Notes: generated by a model from the sequence alone, not told the origin. Shown: positions 36,148 to 45,716, numbered from the stretch's first letter. The stretch: DNA of 64,000 bases from Telmatobacter sp. DSM 110680 (GCF_039994875.1 NZ_CP121196.1:1798001-1862000), one strand, 5' to 3'. Program-made: numbers and translations.

Positions 36148-36716
36148 CGGATGGAGCCGCGAAGATCGGGACTGGGCGCTTGATTTTGCGGAAATGGCGC
36201 GACAGTGATCGTGAACCGTTCGCGCGGTTGAATCGCGACCCACAGGTGATGGAGCACTTTCCGGCGTTGCTCACGCGGCAGCAGAGCGACGCCTTAGTCG
36301 ATCGCGCCGAAGCGCATCTCGAGCAGCATGGCTTCGGGCCCTGGGCCGCGGAACTGCGCGAAACCAACGAGTTCATTGGTTTCGTAAGCCTCTTCATCCC
36401 CCAATTCGAAGCGCCCTTCATGCCATGCGTCGAAATCGGTTGGCGCCTGGCGCGTGACCATTGGGGCAAAGGGCTGGCAACCGAAGGCGCTCGCACGCTG
36501 GTTCGACAAGCGTTTGAAGTTCAAGGGCTGCACGAGTTGGTGTCCTTCACGGTTCCGGCGAATCAGCGCTCCTTGCGTGTGATGCAAAAGCTTGGCATGA
36601 CCCATGATCCTCTGGATGACTTTGACCACCCGTCCATCGCAGCTGACCATCCGCTAAGTCGCCACGTGCTCTACCGACTCAAACGTGAGAACTGGATCAC
36701 CGCTGATACGCGCTAG
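36144..36716 (+). CDS. GNAT-family acetyltransferase (RimJ/RimL type)
   Basis: 190 residues from the ATG at 36144, which overlaps the stop of the preceding gene by four bases. 'TGRLILRKWRDSDREPFARLNRDPQVMEHFPALLT' at the N-terminus and 'VEIGWRLARDHWGKGLATEGARTLVRQAF' (acetyl-CoA site, about 100-128), then 'FTVPANQRSLRVMQKLGM', mark the RimJ/RimL branch of GNAT enzymes. It moves an acetyl group from acetyl-CoA to an amino group, on a protein or small molecule; the target is unknown. Confidence 0.88.
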   Translation: MTDGAAKIGTGRLILRKWRDSDREPFARLNRDPQVMEHFPALLTRQQSDALVDRAEAHLEQHGFGPWAAELRETNEFIGFVSLFIPQFEAPFMPCVEIGWRLARDHWGKGLATEGARTLVRQAFEVQGLHELVSFTVPANQRSLRVMQKLGMTHDPLDDFDHPSIAADHPLSRHVLYRLKRENWITADTR

Positions 36717-36747
36717 CTTTTCAAAACAAACCACGATTGGCATTTTT

Positions 36748-36787
36748 CCAAAGATAGGCAATCCAATACTGGATTGCCTATCTTTGG
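36748..36787. repeat. Perfect 18-bp inverted repeat with a 4-base centre
   Basis: CCAAAGATAGGCAATCCA (36748-36765) pairs fully with 36770-36787 around ATAC. It lies between convergent genes (GNAT ending 36716, apaG ending 36860), where a two-way terminator would be expected, but there is no T run after the stem on either strand; on the + strand five T residues come before the stem. It could still stop transcription, protect message ends, or bind a protein. Confidence 0.75.
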
Positions 36788-36859
36788 CCGACCGAACCAA
36801 CGCTGGTTGCGCGCACTCGCGAACTTTTTAGGGCCGCGAGTCGCCAGGATGGGTCAATC

Positions 36860-37267
36860 TCAATTCAAAAATGCACCCTGATTCGGACGATCCAGAGAGA
36901 ACGTCGGGATCTCGATATCAAAATGCTCACCGCTCTCACTCTCCATCTGGTAGGCGCCGCCCATCATCCCGGATGGCGTGTCGAGAGGTACGCCACTCGT
37001 ATATTCAAAGCTCTCTCCCGGCTTTAGGACTGGTTGTTCCCCGACAACACCTGGTCCCTTGACCTCGGTCAGTTCGCCACGCGCATTCGAGATCATCCAG
37101 TGCCGGCTCAGCAGGTGCACCGTTTCCGGTCCCTGGTTCTCGATGATCACTCGATAAGCCCAAAAATACTGCGAGCTTTCCGGCGATGATCTCGCCTCAA
37201 GGTAAGTTGGCTCAACGCTCACCGCGATTCCTCGAGTGTTTGCCACATACGGTGCCCATTTGGCCAT
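36860..37267 (-). CDS. apaG: ApaG-domain protein
   Basis: 135 residues, the full length of the family. 'IAVSVEPTYLEARSSPESSQYFWAYRVIIENQGPETVHLLSRHWMISNARGE' and 'VKGPGVVGEQPVLKPGESFEYTSGVPLDTPSGMMGGAYQM' are ApaG signatures; the fold is an FNIII-like beta sandwich. In enteric bacteria the protein is linked to apaH and to cobalt/magnesium tolerance, but its biochemical job is unsettled. No apaH or ksgA is nearby. It stands alone between convergent and divergent genes. Confidence 0.92.
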   Translation of the reverse strand: MAKWAPYVANTRGIAVSVEPTYLEARSSPESSQYFWAYRVIIENQGPETVHLLSRHWMISNARGELTEVKGPGVVGEQPVLKPGESFEYTSGVPLDTPSGMMGGAYQMESESGEHFDIEIPTFSLDRPNQGAFLN

Positions 37268-37433
37268 GGAGAAAGTTTAGATCAAGATGGAGACGCCGTA
37301 TCACTTATGTCTGGGGTCGCGTGATTCTTCAATCGTCCCTTCGCCTTGACCCGGCGGAGCGCCCACTCGTATGCTCGGGAACGATTACGCGTATGTGCTG
37401 CATCGGGTTGCGCCATCGCGGGGAGAGCCAAGC

Positions 37434-39890
37434 ATGAGTTCGATCGCATCTGCCACCACGCCTGTTCATCGGTTTGCCGCGCAACCCCTGCTGGTTCGTC
37501 GCGCGGCGGTCCTGGGCGCCGGAACCATGGGCTCTCGCATCGCCGCGCACCTCGCCAATGCCGGGATCCCTTCGTTGCTGCTCGACATGGTTCCGGCCGG
37601 AGACGGATCGCGCAATAGGCTCGCCGAATCAGCGCTCGCTGCGTTGGCCAAATCTAAGCCCGCAGCTTTCTATGAATCGTCGCTGTCATCAATGGTGACG
37701 GTCGGAAACTTCGAAGACGACTTGCCGAAGCTGAAGCAGTGCGACTGGGTCATCGAAGTTGTCGCTGAAAATCTTGAGATCAAGCGGACGCTCCTCGATC
37801 GTGTACTGCCTCACCTGTCTCCTGACGCTGTGCTCTCCAGCAATACGTCGGGCTTGCCAATTGCAAAGATCGCCGCCGGTCTCCAATCGCATCGCGATCG
37901 CTTCTTCGGAACGCACTTCTTCAATCCGCCTCGCTACATGCAACTGCTGGAGATCATTCCCACGGCGGAGAGTGATCCAGCGTTGGTCGCTGCTTTTGCG
38001 ACTTTCGCTGACCGCGCGCTCGGCAAGCAGGTCGTATTCGCCAACGACACCCCTAATTTCATCGGAAATCGCATCGGCGTTTTCGTGATGTTTTTAGCGT
38101 CAACCCTCATGCTGGAGCAAGGCCTCACCATTGAAGAAGTCGACGCGCTCACTGGTCCGGCGCTGGGCTTTCCGCGTACTGGCACATTTCGCCTCGCTGA
38201 CATGGTGGGTATCGACATCCTCGCCCATGTCGCAGCGAACTTTCCACAGGGGGTCACGCCGGGAGGATTCTCTCAGAAACTGCAGGAGATCGTTAAGCTC
38301 GGCTGGCTGGGCGACAAATCCGGCCAGGGTTTCTACAAAAAAACGCGCGTCACGGATGGCAAAGACCAAAGGATGGTCCTCGACCTGGACAAGTTCGAAT
38401 ATCGCCCCTCCGCAAAGCCAGCGTTGCCGTCGCTCGATATCGCGAAGAATGCCAATACCGTGCAGGAACGCATAAAGCTACTGCTGGCCAACGATCCCAA
38501 AAAAGACAAGGCCGCCAGATTCCTATGGCCGTTCCTCGCGTCGCTCTGGAACTTCGCCGCGGACCGCATCGGAGATGCCTCCAACGACGCCCCCTCGATC
38601 GATCAGGCGATGCGCGCAGGCTTTAACTGGGAACTCGGTCCATTCGAACTCTGGGATGCCGCCGGCGTCCGCGAGTCCGTCGCCCGCATGCGCGACCTGA
38701 CTATTCCAGTCAGCCCAGCCGTGGAGGGTTTGCTTGATTCTGCTCTGGCATCTACTGCCGTCTCCTGGTATTCGCCCGATGGCCCGCAGTGCTACAACCC
38801 GGTCAGCGGCGCCTGGGAGCCCATCCCACAGCAGCCCGGGCATGCCCGCGTTGCCGACTACCGCCGGACGAACGGAATAGTGCGAAGCAATGCCGGCGCA
38901 TCGCTCGTCGACATCGGCGACGGCATCGGATGTATCGAACTGCACTCGCTGAAAAACGCTATCGGCGGCGACGTCGTAGCGATGATCACCTCCGTCTTGA
39001 ATCCCACTTCCGACGCCGTCAAAAACTTCCGCGGCTTCGTGATCAGCGGCGATCGCGACCGCTTCAGCGTAGGCGCCAACCTGATGCAATTGCTCCTCGG
39101 CGCGCAAGAGGGCGACTGGGAAGAAGTGGAAGGAGCTATTCGCGCCTTCCAGCAGATGTCGATGTCCATCAAGTTTTGCCCGCGTCCCGTCGTCGTAGCG
39201 CCATTCAATCTCACCCTCGGCGGGGGCGCAGAAATCTCTCTCCACGCCGCGCGCCGCCAGCCCCATGCCGAGACCTACATCGGCCTGGTCGAAACCGGCA
39301 TCGGCCTCATCCCCGGCGGTGGCGGGACCAAGGAGATGCTGTTGCGCGCCGTTGATGCGGCTGCCGCGCTCGCGCCTCCCGACCCCAAAGACCCGCCCTC
39401 CCGCTTCGCACAGTCGGCCGAGATGAACTCCGCGCTCAAACGCACCCTTGAAACCATTGCGATGGCCAAGGTTTCCACCTCCGCACTCGAGGCACGCGCA
39501 CTCGGCCTCCTGTTGCCCGCCGACAGCATCACCCTTAATCGCGAGCGTCTCCTGCTCGACGCAAAGGAACAGGCCATCGCCCTCGCTGAAGGTGGATACA
39601 CCGCTCCGCAGCCGCGCGTTATTCCCGCTCCCGGCACAGCATCTCTCGCCGTCCTCAATACCGGAGTCTTTCTCATGGGCGAAGCCGGCTTCGCTTCGGA
39701 ACACGACATGAAGGTAGCCCGCTGGGTGGCCTACATCCTCTGCGGCGGCAAGGTTACCGCCGGCTCGCTCGTCACTGAGCAATATCTGCTGGACCTCGAG
39801 CGCGAAGCATTCCTCTCCTTGTGCGGCGAGCGCAAGACGCAGGAACGCGTCGCGTATACACTTAAGACCGGCAAACCACTGCGCAATTAA
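37434..39890 (+). CDS. 3-hydroxyacyl-CoA dehydrogenase / enoyl-CoA hydratase, FadN-type
   Basis: 818 residues from the ATG at 37434. Domain order is dehydrogenase first: Rossmann motif 'VLGAGTMG' (26-33), 'GTHFFNPPRYMQLLEIIPT', 'NDTPNFIGNRIGVF', a C-terminal dehydrogenase domain with 'GLPR'-like 'GFPRTGTFRLADMVGIDILAHV', then a hydratase (crotonase) domain with 'GDRDRFSVGANL' and 'GLIPGGGGTKEM' from about residue 500. This order is that of Bacillus FadN, the reverse of E. coli FadB. It does steps two and three of fatty-acid beta-oxidation. The thiolase for the last step is at 40606. The frame is open to 37371 but the fit begins here. Confidence 0.88.
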   Translation: MSSIASATTPVHRFAAQPLLVRRAAVLGAGTMGSRIAAHLANAGIPSLLLDMVPAGDGSRNRLAESALAALAKSKPAAFYESSLSSMVTVGNFEDDLPKLKQCDWVIEVVAENLEIKRTLLDRVLPHLSPDAVLSSNTSGLPIAKIAAGLQSHRDRFFGTHFFNPPRYMQLLEIIPTAESDPALVAAFATFADRALGKQVVFANDTPNFIGNRIGVFVMFLASTLMLEQGLTIEEVDALTGPALGFPRTGTFRLADMVGIDILAHVAANFPQGVTPGGFSQKLQEIVKLGWLGDKSGQGFYKKTRVTDGKDQRMVLDLDKFEYRPSAKPALPSLDIAKNANTVQERIKLLLANDPKKDKAARFLWPFLASLWNFAADRIGDASNDAPSIDQAMRAGFNWELGPFELWDAAGVRESVARMRDLTIPVSPAVEGLLDSALASTAVSWYSPDGPQCYNPVSGAWEPIPQQPGHARVADYRRTNGIVRSNAGASLVDIGDGIGCIELHSLKNAIGGDVVAMITSVLNPTSDAVKNFRGFVISGDRDRFSVGANLMQLLLGAQEGDWEEVEGAIRAFQQMSMSIKFCPRPVVVAPFNLTLGGGAEISLHAARRQPHAETYIGLVETGIGLIPGGGGTKEMLLRAVDAAAALAPPDPKDPPSRFAQSAEMNSALKRTLETIAMAKVSTSALEARALGLLLPADSITLNRERLLLDAKEQAIALAEGGYTAPQPRVIPAPGTASLAVLNTGVFLMGEAGFASEHDMKVARWVAYILCGGKVTAGSLVTEQYLLDLEREAFLSLCGERKTQERVAYTLKTGKPLRN

Positions 39891-40517
39891 ATGAAGTTTG
39901 CAGCGCTCATTCTGTTTACGACCACGTCGTGCACGCTCGCAACCTCCTGCGTACTCGCGCAGGATTCACCGGCTCCCACCAACAGTCAGTCGCGCCAGCT
40001 TACAGAGACCGGCAAGACCAGTCTCGATGGTCAGACGGCCTCTTATCTCATCCGCCGTCTGCCTGCCAGTTCGTTTCCCGACCTGCCCGATGCCATCGCC
40101 GATCTTCTCGATCAGCGCGGCTGCATGGTTCCGCAAACCTACCAGGCGCATCGACCTGAAAACGTGATCCACGCCAGCTTTGAATCCCCCGGCTCGTCTG
40201 ACTGGGCTGTGCTTTGCTCTGCGCACGGCAATGTAGATTTGCTGGTCTTCTTCGCTCGCTCGCCGGGCAAGCCGGTCACGCTTGCTTCAGTACCGGAACT
40301 GGAACGGCTTCAGCGCCATGATTCCTCGGGCGTCCTGGGCTTTGACTGGGGCATCGATCCCGCATCACCGCAGCAGGTCCGCGAAGCTCAGGCGGGTATG
40401 GAACATCATCCTCCGCTGCTGGACCATGACGCGCTCGAAGACACCGTACTGAGCGGCAAGTCCATCTACCACTTTTTCACCCGCAACGCCTGGACGGTCA
40501 TCGATATGCCGGAATGA
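39891..40517 (+). CDS. Secreted protein within the beta-oxidation cluster
   Basis: 208 residues. The ATG follows the last base of the FadN-type stop codon directly, so it is co-transcribed and probably coupled. Signal peptide at residues 1-24 ('MKFAALILFTTTSCTLATSCVLAQ'); the cysteine in 'ATSC' could be a lipoprotein site but the context is not perfect. The mature part is a single domain with 'YLIRRLPASSFPDLPDAIADLLDQRGCMVPQTY' and 'GSSDWAVLCSAHGNVDLLVFF', with two cysteines. No family recognised. Its presence between two cytoplasmic enzymes of one pathway is odd. Confidence 0.65.
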   Translation: MKFAALILFTTTSCTLATSCVLAQDSPAPTNSQSRQLTETGKTSLDGQTASYLIRRLPASSFPDLPDAIADLLDQRGCMVPQTYQAHRPENVIHASFESPGSSDWAVLCSAHGNVDLLVFFARSPGKPVTLASVPELERLQRHDSSGVLGFDWGIDPASPQQVREAQAGMEHHPPLLDHDALEDTVLSGKSIYHFFTRNAWTVIDMPE

Positions 40518-40605
40518 CCGCGTTCCGATCGTGTGCTGGTTGACCTCCTCAGGTCCCGCAGTCTAACAATGAGCCAGCACGAATCGCATCTGTCCGGAGT
40601 TTGCC

Positions 40606-41790
40606 ATGCCCGAAGCCGTACTCGTCAGCGCCGTCCGTACGCCCGTTGGCCGCGCCCCCAAAGGTGCTCTCTCCACCACCCGCCCCGACGATCTGGCCGC
40701 CGCCGCCCTGATCAATGCTCTTGAGCGCATTCCAGCCCTCGATAAATCCGAAGTCGAAGACGTGATCCTCGGCTGCGCCCAGCAGGAAGGCGAGTCAGGC
40801 TGGAACATGGCACGCATGACGGCTCTTCGAGCCCAACTCCCTATCGATGTCCCCGGCATGACCGTCAACCGCCTCTGCGCCTCCGGTCTTGAGGCCATCG
40901 CCCAGGCCGATATGCGGATCCGCAGCGGTATGCAGCGCGTCGTCATCGCGGGCGGAGCAGAAACCATGAGCATGCTGCCCATGGGAGGCATCAAACCCCG
41001 CCCCAATCCCTGGCTGTCAGAGAATTATCCCGCCGCGCTGCTCACGATGGGCCTCACCGCCGAGCGCGTCGCAAAGCACTACAGCATCTCCCGCGAAGAT
41101 GCAGATGCCTTCTCGCTTGCGAGTCACCAAAAAGCCGTCGCCGCACAAGCCGCCGGCAAATTCACTGAAGAGCTCGTGCCCATCAACGTCACCAATACGA
41201 CCCCCAGTGCCAGGGCAGGTAAGCCCGACTCTTCCGATTCCGTCTTCTCGGCCGACGAAGGTCCCCGCGCCGACACCACGGCCCAGGCGCTCGCCGCTCT
41301 GAAGCCGGTATTTCATGCAAAGGGAACCGTCACTGCCGGTAATTCCTCGCAGACCTCCGACGGTGCTGCTGCGGCTGTTTTGATGGATTCCGCTCGCGCC
41401 AGCGAACTGGGCATTCAGCCCCTGGCCCGGCTGGTGGCCTACGCTGTAGCCGGTTGCCTGCCCGAAGAGATGGGCATGGGGCCGCTTTACGCGGTTCCCA
41501 AAGCGCTCAAAAAAGCCGGCCTCAAACTCGACGACATCGACCTCATCGAATTCAACGAAGCCTTTGCCGCCCAGGCTCTGGCCGTGATCCGCGAACTCGG
41601 CTTCGATCCAGCAAAGGTCAACGTCAATGGCGGCGCCATCGCGCTCGGACATCCTCTCGGCTGCACCGGTGCCAAACTGACTGCAACTCTACTAAGCGAG
41701 ATGAAATGCCGAAACGCGCGCTACGGCATGGTGACGATGTGCGTAGGAGGCGGGCAGGGAGCCGCAGGCATCTTCGAACGGCTCAACTAA
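40606..41790 (+). CDS. fadA: Acetyl-CoA acyltransferase (thiolase)
   Basis: 394 residues. Acyl-binding Cys91 in 'NRLCASG', base His in '[16 protein letters not shown]', and the second Cys in '[15 protein letters not shown]' are the full thiolase set. It cleaves 3-oxoacyl-CoA with CoA to give acetyl-CoA, the last step of beta-oxidation, and partners the FadN-type enzyme at 37434. An acetoacetyl-CoA thiolase role is the main alternative, but the neighbour favours degradation. It is 88 bases after the secreted protein's stop and could have its own promoter. Confidence 0.9.
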   Translation: MPEAVLVSAVRTPVGRAPKGALSTTRPDDLAAAALINALERIPALDKSEVEDVILGCAQQEGESGWNMARMTALRAQLPIDVPGMTVNRLCASGLEAIAQADMRIRSGMQRVVIAGGAETMSMLPMGGIKPRPNPWLSENYPAALLTMGLTAERVAKHYSISREDADAFSLASHQKAVAAQAAGKFTEELVPINVTNTTPSARAGKPDSSDSVFSADEGPRADTTAQALAALKPVFHAKGTVTAGNSSQTSDGAAAAVLMDSARASELGIQPLARLVAYAVAGCLPEEMGMGPLYAVPKALKKAGLKLDDIDLIEFNEAFAAQALAVIRELGFDPAKVNVNGGAIALGHPLGCTGAKLTATLLSEMKCRNARYGMVTMCVGGGQGAAGIFERLN

Positions 41791-41819
41791 CCCTTGTGAA
41801 ATGTGCAGTAGAAAAAGAA

Positions 41820-41850
41820 ACGGCCGGGATCGCTCCCGGCCGTCTTCTTG
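41820..41850 (-). terminator. Intrinsic terminator between fadA and rpsT
   Basis: CGGCCGGGA (41821-41829) pairs with TCCCGGCCG (41834-41842) around TCGC, extended by A41820-T43. TCTTCTTG follows on the + strand; on the minus strand the stem is followed by TTTCTTTTTC, a better T tract. It therefore fits rpsT best and may also stop fadA transcripts. Confidence 0.8.
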
Positions 41851-41881
41851 CTTCAATGACCTTGCGGCCACCCCATGAAGA

Positions 41882-42157
41882 TTAAGCTTTTGCGGTCGCC
41901 AGTGCCTTCAACCGGGCATTCAGGCGGCTCTTGTAGCGGGACACTGTATTCGAGTGCAGAACGCCTTTCTGCACGCTCTTGTCGAGAGCGGAAACTGTCA
42001 CACGAAACTGCTCCTGCGCGGCCTTTACGTCGCCCTTTGCCAAGGCTTCACGTAAGGAGCGGAGGCTCGAACGGACGCGGGTGCGGTTAACGCGGTTCAC
42101 CGCGGTACGGGTTTCGGTTTGGCGGGCGCGCTTCAACGACGATACGTGATTTGCCAT
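41882..42157 (-). CDS. rpsT: 30S ribosomal protein S20
   Basis: 91 residues, rich in Lys, Arg and Ala, of typical S20 length and composition: '[35 protein letters not shown]', '[15 protein letters not shown]'-like '[26 protein letters not shown]'. It binds 16S rRNA in the body of the 30S subunit as a primary binding protein. The ATG has AAGGAAG upstream. A single-gene unit closed by the terminator at 41820-41850. Confidence 0.96.
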   Translation of the reverse strand: MANHVSSLKRARQTETRTAVNRVNRTRVRSSLRSLREALAKGDVKAAQEQFRVTVSALDKSVQKGVLHSNTVSRYKSRLNARLKALATAKA

Positions 42158-42476
42158 TATGCTTCCTTAAATCAGTGAGTTATGCGGGCCAGAATGCAAA
42201 CACAGCCGCATCCCTCGCAATTTCCTAGTCTACGGGAAAGCGGAGTCTGGGTCAATTCATCCCTTGGCGTTGCCCTGCCAAGACCCAGCCGCGCTTGAAG
42301 CATCTAGTTGAGTTTGCCCGCCTCCCCCTCCCGATCTCATAGTTTTCAAGCCTGATCTCTTATATCTCCGCTTTTAAAATCAATACTTTGAAACTGTTGG
42401 ACCCTCGCAACTGCGGGATGCTATAGTCACGGGAACTCCCCGGCTCCCAATTCCAATTTCATTTATCGGAGTGCCT
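42158..42476. other. Divergent intergenic region between rpsT and the propeller gene
   Basis: About 320 bases without a gene. It must hold the rpsT promoter on the minus strand and that of the propeller gene on the + strand. A TATAGT at 42421-42430 (in GCTATAGTC) is a possible -10 box for the latter, with TTGGAC 19 bases before it, which is a poor spacing. Nothing else stands out. Confidence 0.4.
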
Positions 42477-44303
42477 ATGCCTCGTCTCCGTACTCTCTGC
42501 GCCGGCCTGGGCGCCCTGATTTTTGCCGCCATTCCGAGCCTTGCGGCCGATAAAATACTCTTCGCCCGGCTTGGGCCAACCGGGGCCAGTCTCTATATTT
42601 CAAATGCCGATGGAAGTGCCGAGCGGTCGCTTACACCTGCGGGATCGCTCGACTACAACCCGTCTTGGTCGTCGCAAGGTGATTGGATTGTCTTCACCTC
42701 GGAGCGTTCTGGTTCTGCTGATCTTTACCGCATTCATCCCGATGGAAGTCAACTTGAGCGTCTGACTGATGATCCGGCCTACGATGATCAGGCCGGCTTC
42801 TCTCCGGATGGAAAACACATTGTGTTCGTCTCCACCCGCGGCAGTGGACGTGCCAACCTGTGGACACTCGACGTGGCCTCGCATTCGGCCAAAGCTCTTA
42901 CCTCGGGAGATGGCGGAGACTTTCGCCCCTCATGGTCTCCAGACGGCCAGTGGATCGCCTTCTCGTCAGACCGCGAAAGCGATTTGCGGCCGGCAAAGGG
43001 CCGATGGGAGCGACTGCACCTCGTCGACGTTTACATCATTCATCCTGATGGCACTGGACTAAAGCGTGTCTCTCAGCATGGTGGATTTTGCGGAAGTCCC
43101 AAATGGACTTCGGACAGCAAGAGCGTCGTTGCCTACTGCATGTCGGATGAAGAGTCGTGGACCTATCGCGCAGGGCGCGAAGACGGCGATGACACGCTGA
43201 TGAAGATCGATATCGCCAGCGGCGAGAATACGCCGGTCCAAGCAGGTCCCGGAGTCAAACTGCTCCCATCCGTTTTGCCCACTGGTGAGATCGCGTATGT
43301 GCGCCACGACAAGACCACTACAGGCATCTTCTATGGCAATGGAAAGCCGGGGCCGGCCGGAGCGACGCTGCACACGCCATCCTGGTCTCCGGATGGCGCG
43401 CAGGTTGTGTACAGTCGATACATTTCAAATCCACCTGCGGAGCCTGTAAAGCAATGGAGCCGGAACGAAAAATTCGACTTGTACAAAACCGCATGGCTTC
43501 CCGCATACGACGCAAGCGGCGAACATCTGGCGATCACCAAGATGGATTCAACCAACGCCACAAGCCTGCTGATTGTCGACGAAGATAAGCCCGCTCGCGC
43601 GATCCTCAAGCAGAAGGGATTGATTCTCGGACCTTCGTGGTCTCCAGACGGAAAGCAGATCGTGGTTGGTGTGGGCGGGTTCACTGCATTTCTCGATTTT
43701 GCGTCCGGCGGCAAGAAGCCGGCCGATCCCGTGAACGGCGGAGCGCAAGTGGGTCTCGTGAACATCGACGGTAGCGACTTTCATTTGATTACGACGGGGA
43801 ACAACAACAACGCCTTTGCATCGTTTGCTCCCGACGGTAAACAAATCGTCTACCGCACCTCCGGGCCGGATGGCGAAGGGCTGCGCATCATGAATATTGA
43901 GGATCACTCGGTGAGTGTGCTGACCGACGACTATGACAACTTCCCCGTCTGGTCGCCGCGGGGAAACTTGATTGCGTTCATGCGCAGAATCGACGGCAAT
44001 TTTGAAGTGATGACGATTCATGCAGATGGAAAGCAACTCAATCAACTGACCCGCACCAAAGGGAATGAGGCTCACCTTGCGTGGTCTCCGGACGGCGAAA
44101 GGCTGCTTTTTACGAGTTCCCGCATGGGATTTAAGGATGAAGCTCTTCTGATTGGCGCACCGCAACCCTACGGCGAAATCTTCGTGATGAACGCCGATGG
44201 GACGCACATAGAGCAATTGACCGACGACCAGTGGGAAGAGGGCGGGCCTGCATGGCAGCCTCATGCGCTGCCGAGGGCCGATCAAGCGTCAACGCCGCAC
44301 TAG
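42477..44303 (+). CDS. Secreted TolB-like beta-propeller protein
   Basis: 608 residues from the ATG at 42477 (GGAG five bases upstream; an in-frame GTG lies at 42471). Signal peptide at residues 1-23 ('LCAGLGALIFAAIPSLAA'). At least nine PD40/TolB repeats follow, each with 'WSPDGxxIxF'-like cores: 'PSWSSQGDWIVFTSER', 'AGFSPDGKHIVFVSTR', 'PSWSPDGQWIAFSSDR', 'PSWSPDGAQVVYSRY', 'LAWSPDGERLLFTSSR'. Such proteins form one or two beta propellers in the periplasm; most are not the TolB of the Tol-Pal system and this one has no tol or pal genes nearby. Binding role inferred. Confidence 0.8.
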   Translation: MPRLRTLCAGLGALIFAAIPSLAADKILFARLGPTGASLYISNADGSAERSLTPAGSLDYNPSWSSQGDWIVFTSERSGSADLYRIHPDGSQLERLTDDPAYDDQAGFSPDGKHIVFVSTRGSGRANLWTLDVASHSAKALTSGDGGDFRPSWSPDGQWIAFSSDRESDLRPAKGRWERLHLVDVYIIHPDGTGLKRVSQHGGFCGSPKWTSDSKSVVAYCMSDEESWTYRAGREDGDDTLMKIDIASGENTPVQAGPGVKLLPSVLPTGEIAYVRHDKTTTGIFYGNGKPGPAGATLHTPSWSPDGAQVVYSRYISNPPAEPVKQWSRNEKFDLYKTAWLPAYDASGEHLAITKMDSTNATSLLIVDEDKPARAILKQKGLILGPSWSPDGKQIVVGVGGFTAFLDFASGGKKPADPVNGGAQVGLVNIDGSDFHLITTGNNNNAFASFAPDGKQIVYRTSGPDGEGLRIMNIEDHSVSVLTDDYDNFPVWSPRGNLIAFMRRIDGNFEVMTIHADGKQLNQLTRTKGNEAHLAWSPDGERLLFTSSRMGFKDEALLIGAPQPYGEIFVMNADGTHIEQLTDDQWEEGGPAWQPHALPRADQASTPH

Positions 44304-44632
44304 ACTGATCACCGGTCTTTCGATACAGACAAGTTGTCTGAAATCAACGTGCCGCAACGGGTGTGACCGGGGAAGAAGCCGAACCCCGTACCCACTTGGT
44401 GACTAATTGCGTAAATCTTAATCGGCCCCGGGATTGACGGATTTTACCGCCGGCGCTACTCTCTCCCCATACACAGCCACTTGGTCGCCCGCGCCAATAC
44501 GGAAGTCCTTCACAATCGCCGCGATACGGTGCGCTTCCATCCGCAACTCGCAAATAATTACGCTGCAATCCCATCCATTACACCGGTGCAATCATCAAAT
44601 CAACAGCCAAAATCTGCCCTTGAGGCAGGGCC
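44304..44632 (+). promoter_or_regulatory. Intergenic region with a possible promoter for the phoH operon
   Basis: 329 bases without a gene. On the + strand TTGACG (44434-44439) and TACTCT (44457-44462) are 17 bases apart, a fair match to a sigma-70-type promoter, giving a start near 44469 and a leader of about 160 bases before phoH. No terminator hairpin with a T tract is evident for the propeller gene. Confidence 0.4.
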
Positions 44633-45685
44633 ATGGGAGGCCATCTGAACGCTGCTCTGGAGATCACGCCAAATCTTGAGCCCCTATTCGGGACCCGCGA
44701 TGAAAACCTCAGACTGATGGAGGATTCACTAGGTGTCAGGATCGACCTAAGATCCGACGCCGTGCACGTTAAAGGGCCGGACGAAGCGGTTGCCAGAGTC
44801 CGGGGCATTTTTCAGGATTTCGAGGCTCTCCGAAGGCAAGGCATCAATCTTCATAATGGCGAACTGAACGGCATGTTGCGCCTGGTCGTAGCCGATCCCG
44901 CCACCACGCTGCGTTCTCTTGCTGATGCCGGGAAGCAGCGCTCCGCGGGCGTTAAGCGCACCGTCCAGCCCCGTTCCATCAACCAGCGCAAATACATTGA
45001 AGCCATCGAACAGAACGACATGGTCTTCGGCGTCGGGCCGGCCGGCACGGGTAAAACTTACCTGGCCGTCGCTATGGCCGTAGCCGCCATGAATGCGAAA
45101 AAAGTGAGCCGCATTGTGCTGGTTCGCCCCGCTGTTGAAGCCGGCGAGCGTCTCGGCTTCCTGCCCGGCACCCTGCAGGAAAAGGTGGACCCGTATCTCC
45201 GTCCGCTCTACGACGCGCTCTACGACCTGCTCGATCCAGAGAAGGTCGACAAGATGCTCGAGAAGAACGTCATCGAAGTTGCGCCCCTGGCCTTCATGCG
45301 AGGCCGCACTCTCAACGACGCCTTCATCATCATGGACGAAGCGCAGAACACCACCATCGAGCAGATGAAGATGTTCCTGACCCGCATGGGGAACAACTCC
45401 AAGGCCGTCATCACCGGCGACATTACGCAGATCGATCTGCCCAATCCGCGCAAATCTGGGTTGCTTGACGCGATCAATATTCTCGGCGGTGTCGAAGGCA
45501 TCTGCTTCTGTCACTTTGCCGACGGAGATGTGGTCCGCCACGCCTTGGTACAGCGCATCGTGCGTGCCTACGAAGCCATCAAGCCACAGCAGCAGGAACT
45601 CCAATTGAATCTCGGCGAGGCCATTCAACCGCAAGGCGACCAGCAGGCGCCTCAACAGGCCGCGCATCCTGCTAAACCGCAGTAA
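44633..45685 (+). CDS. phoH: PhoH-family ATPase
   Basis: 350 residues. N-terminal KH-like part ('RDENLRLMEDSLGVRIDLRSDAVHVKGPDEAV', about 22-53), then the P-loop domain: Walker A 'GPAGTGKT' (135-142), 'VLVRPAVEAGERLGFLPG' and Walker B 'FIIMDEAQNT' (231-240). The tail after about residue 315 is Gln/Pro-rich. PhoH/YbeZ proteins bind the ribosome-associated nuclease YbeY, whose gene follows directly. The exact activity (RNA-dependent ATPase or helicase) is not settled. First gene of the run phoH-ybeY-CNNM-era, a widely conserved order. Confidence 0.92.
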   Translation: MGGHLNAALEITPNLEPLFGTRDENLRLMEDSLGVRIDLRSDAVHVKGPDEAVARVRGIFQDFEALRRQGINLHNGELNGMLRLVVADPATTLRSLADAGKQRSAGVKRTVQPRSINQRKYIEAIEQNDMVFGVGPAGTGKTYLAVAMAVAAMNAKKVSRIVLVRPAVEAGERLGFLPGTLQEKVDPYLRPLYDALYDLLDPEKVDKMLEKNVIEVAPLAFMRGRTLNDAFIIMDEAQNTTIEQMKMFLTRMGNNSKAVITGDITQIDLPNPRKSGLLDAINILGGVEGICFCHFADGDVVRHALVQRIVRAYEAIKPQQQELQLNLGEAIQPQGDQQAPQQAAHPAKPQ

Positions 45686-45716
45686 ATTCACCCATTCGAG
45701 TAGAATGAAAAAGACA

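Noticed and set aside
34867..36243. A 458-residue frame on the minus strand
   Set aside because: Its first two thirds are antisense to the NADP-binding oxidoreductase gene at 35506-36147, which has a clear family match. Only the last 158 residues (from 35343) look like a protein and were kept.
38523..39782. A 419-residue frame on the minus strand
   Set aside because: Antisense to the FadN-type gene, whose sequence and motifs are clear. The frame has no recognisable domain and the composition is a shadow of GC-rich codons.
44747..45691. A 314-residue frame on the minus strand
   Set aside because: Antisense to phoH, which has intact Walker motifs.
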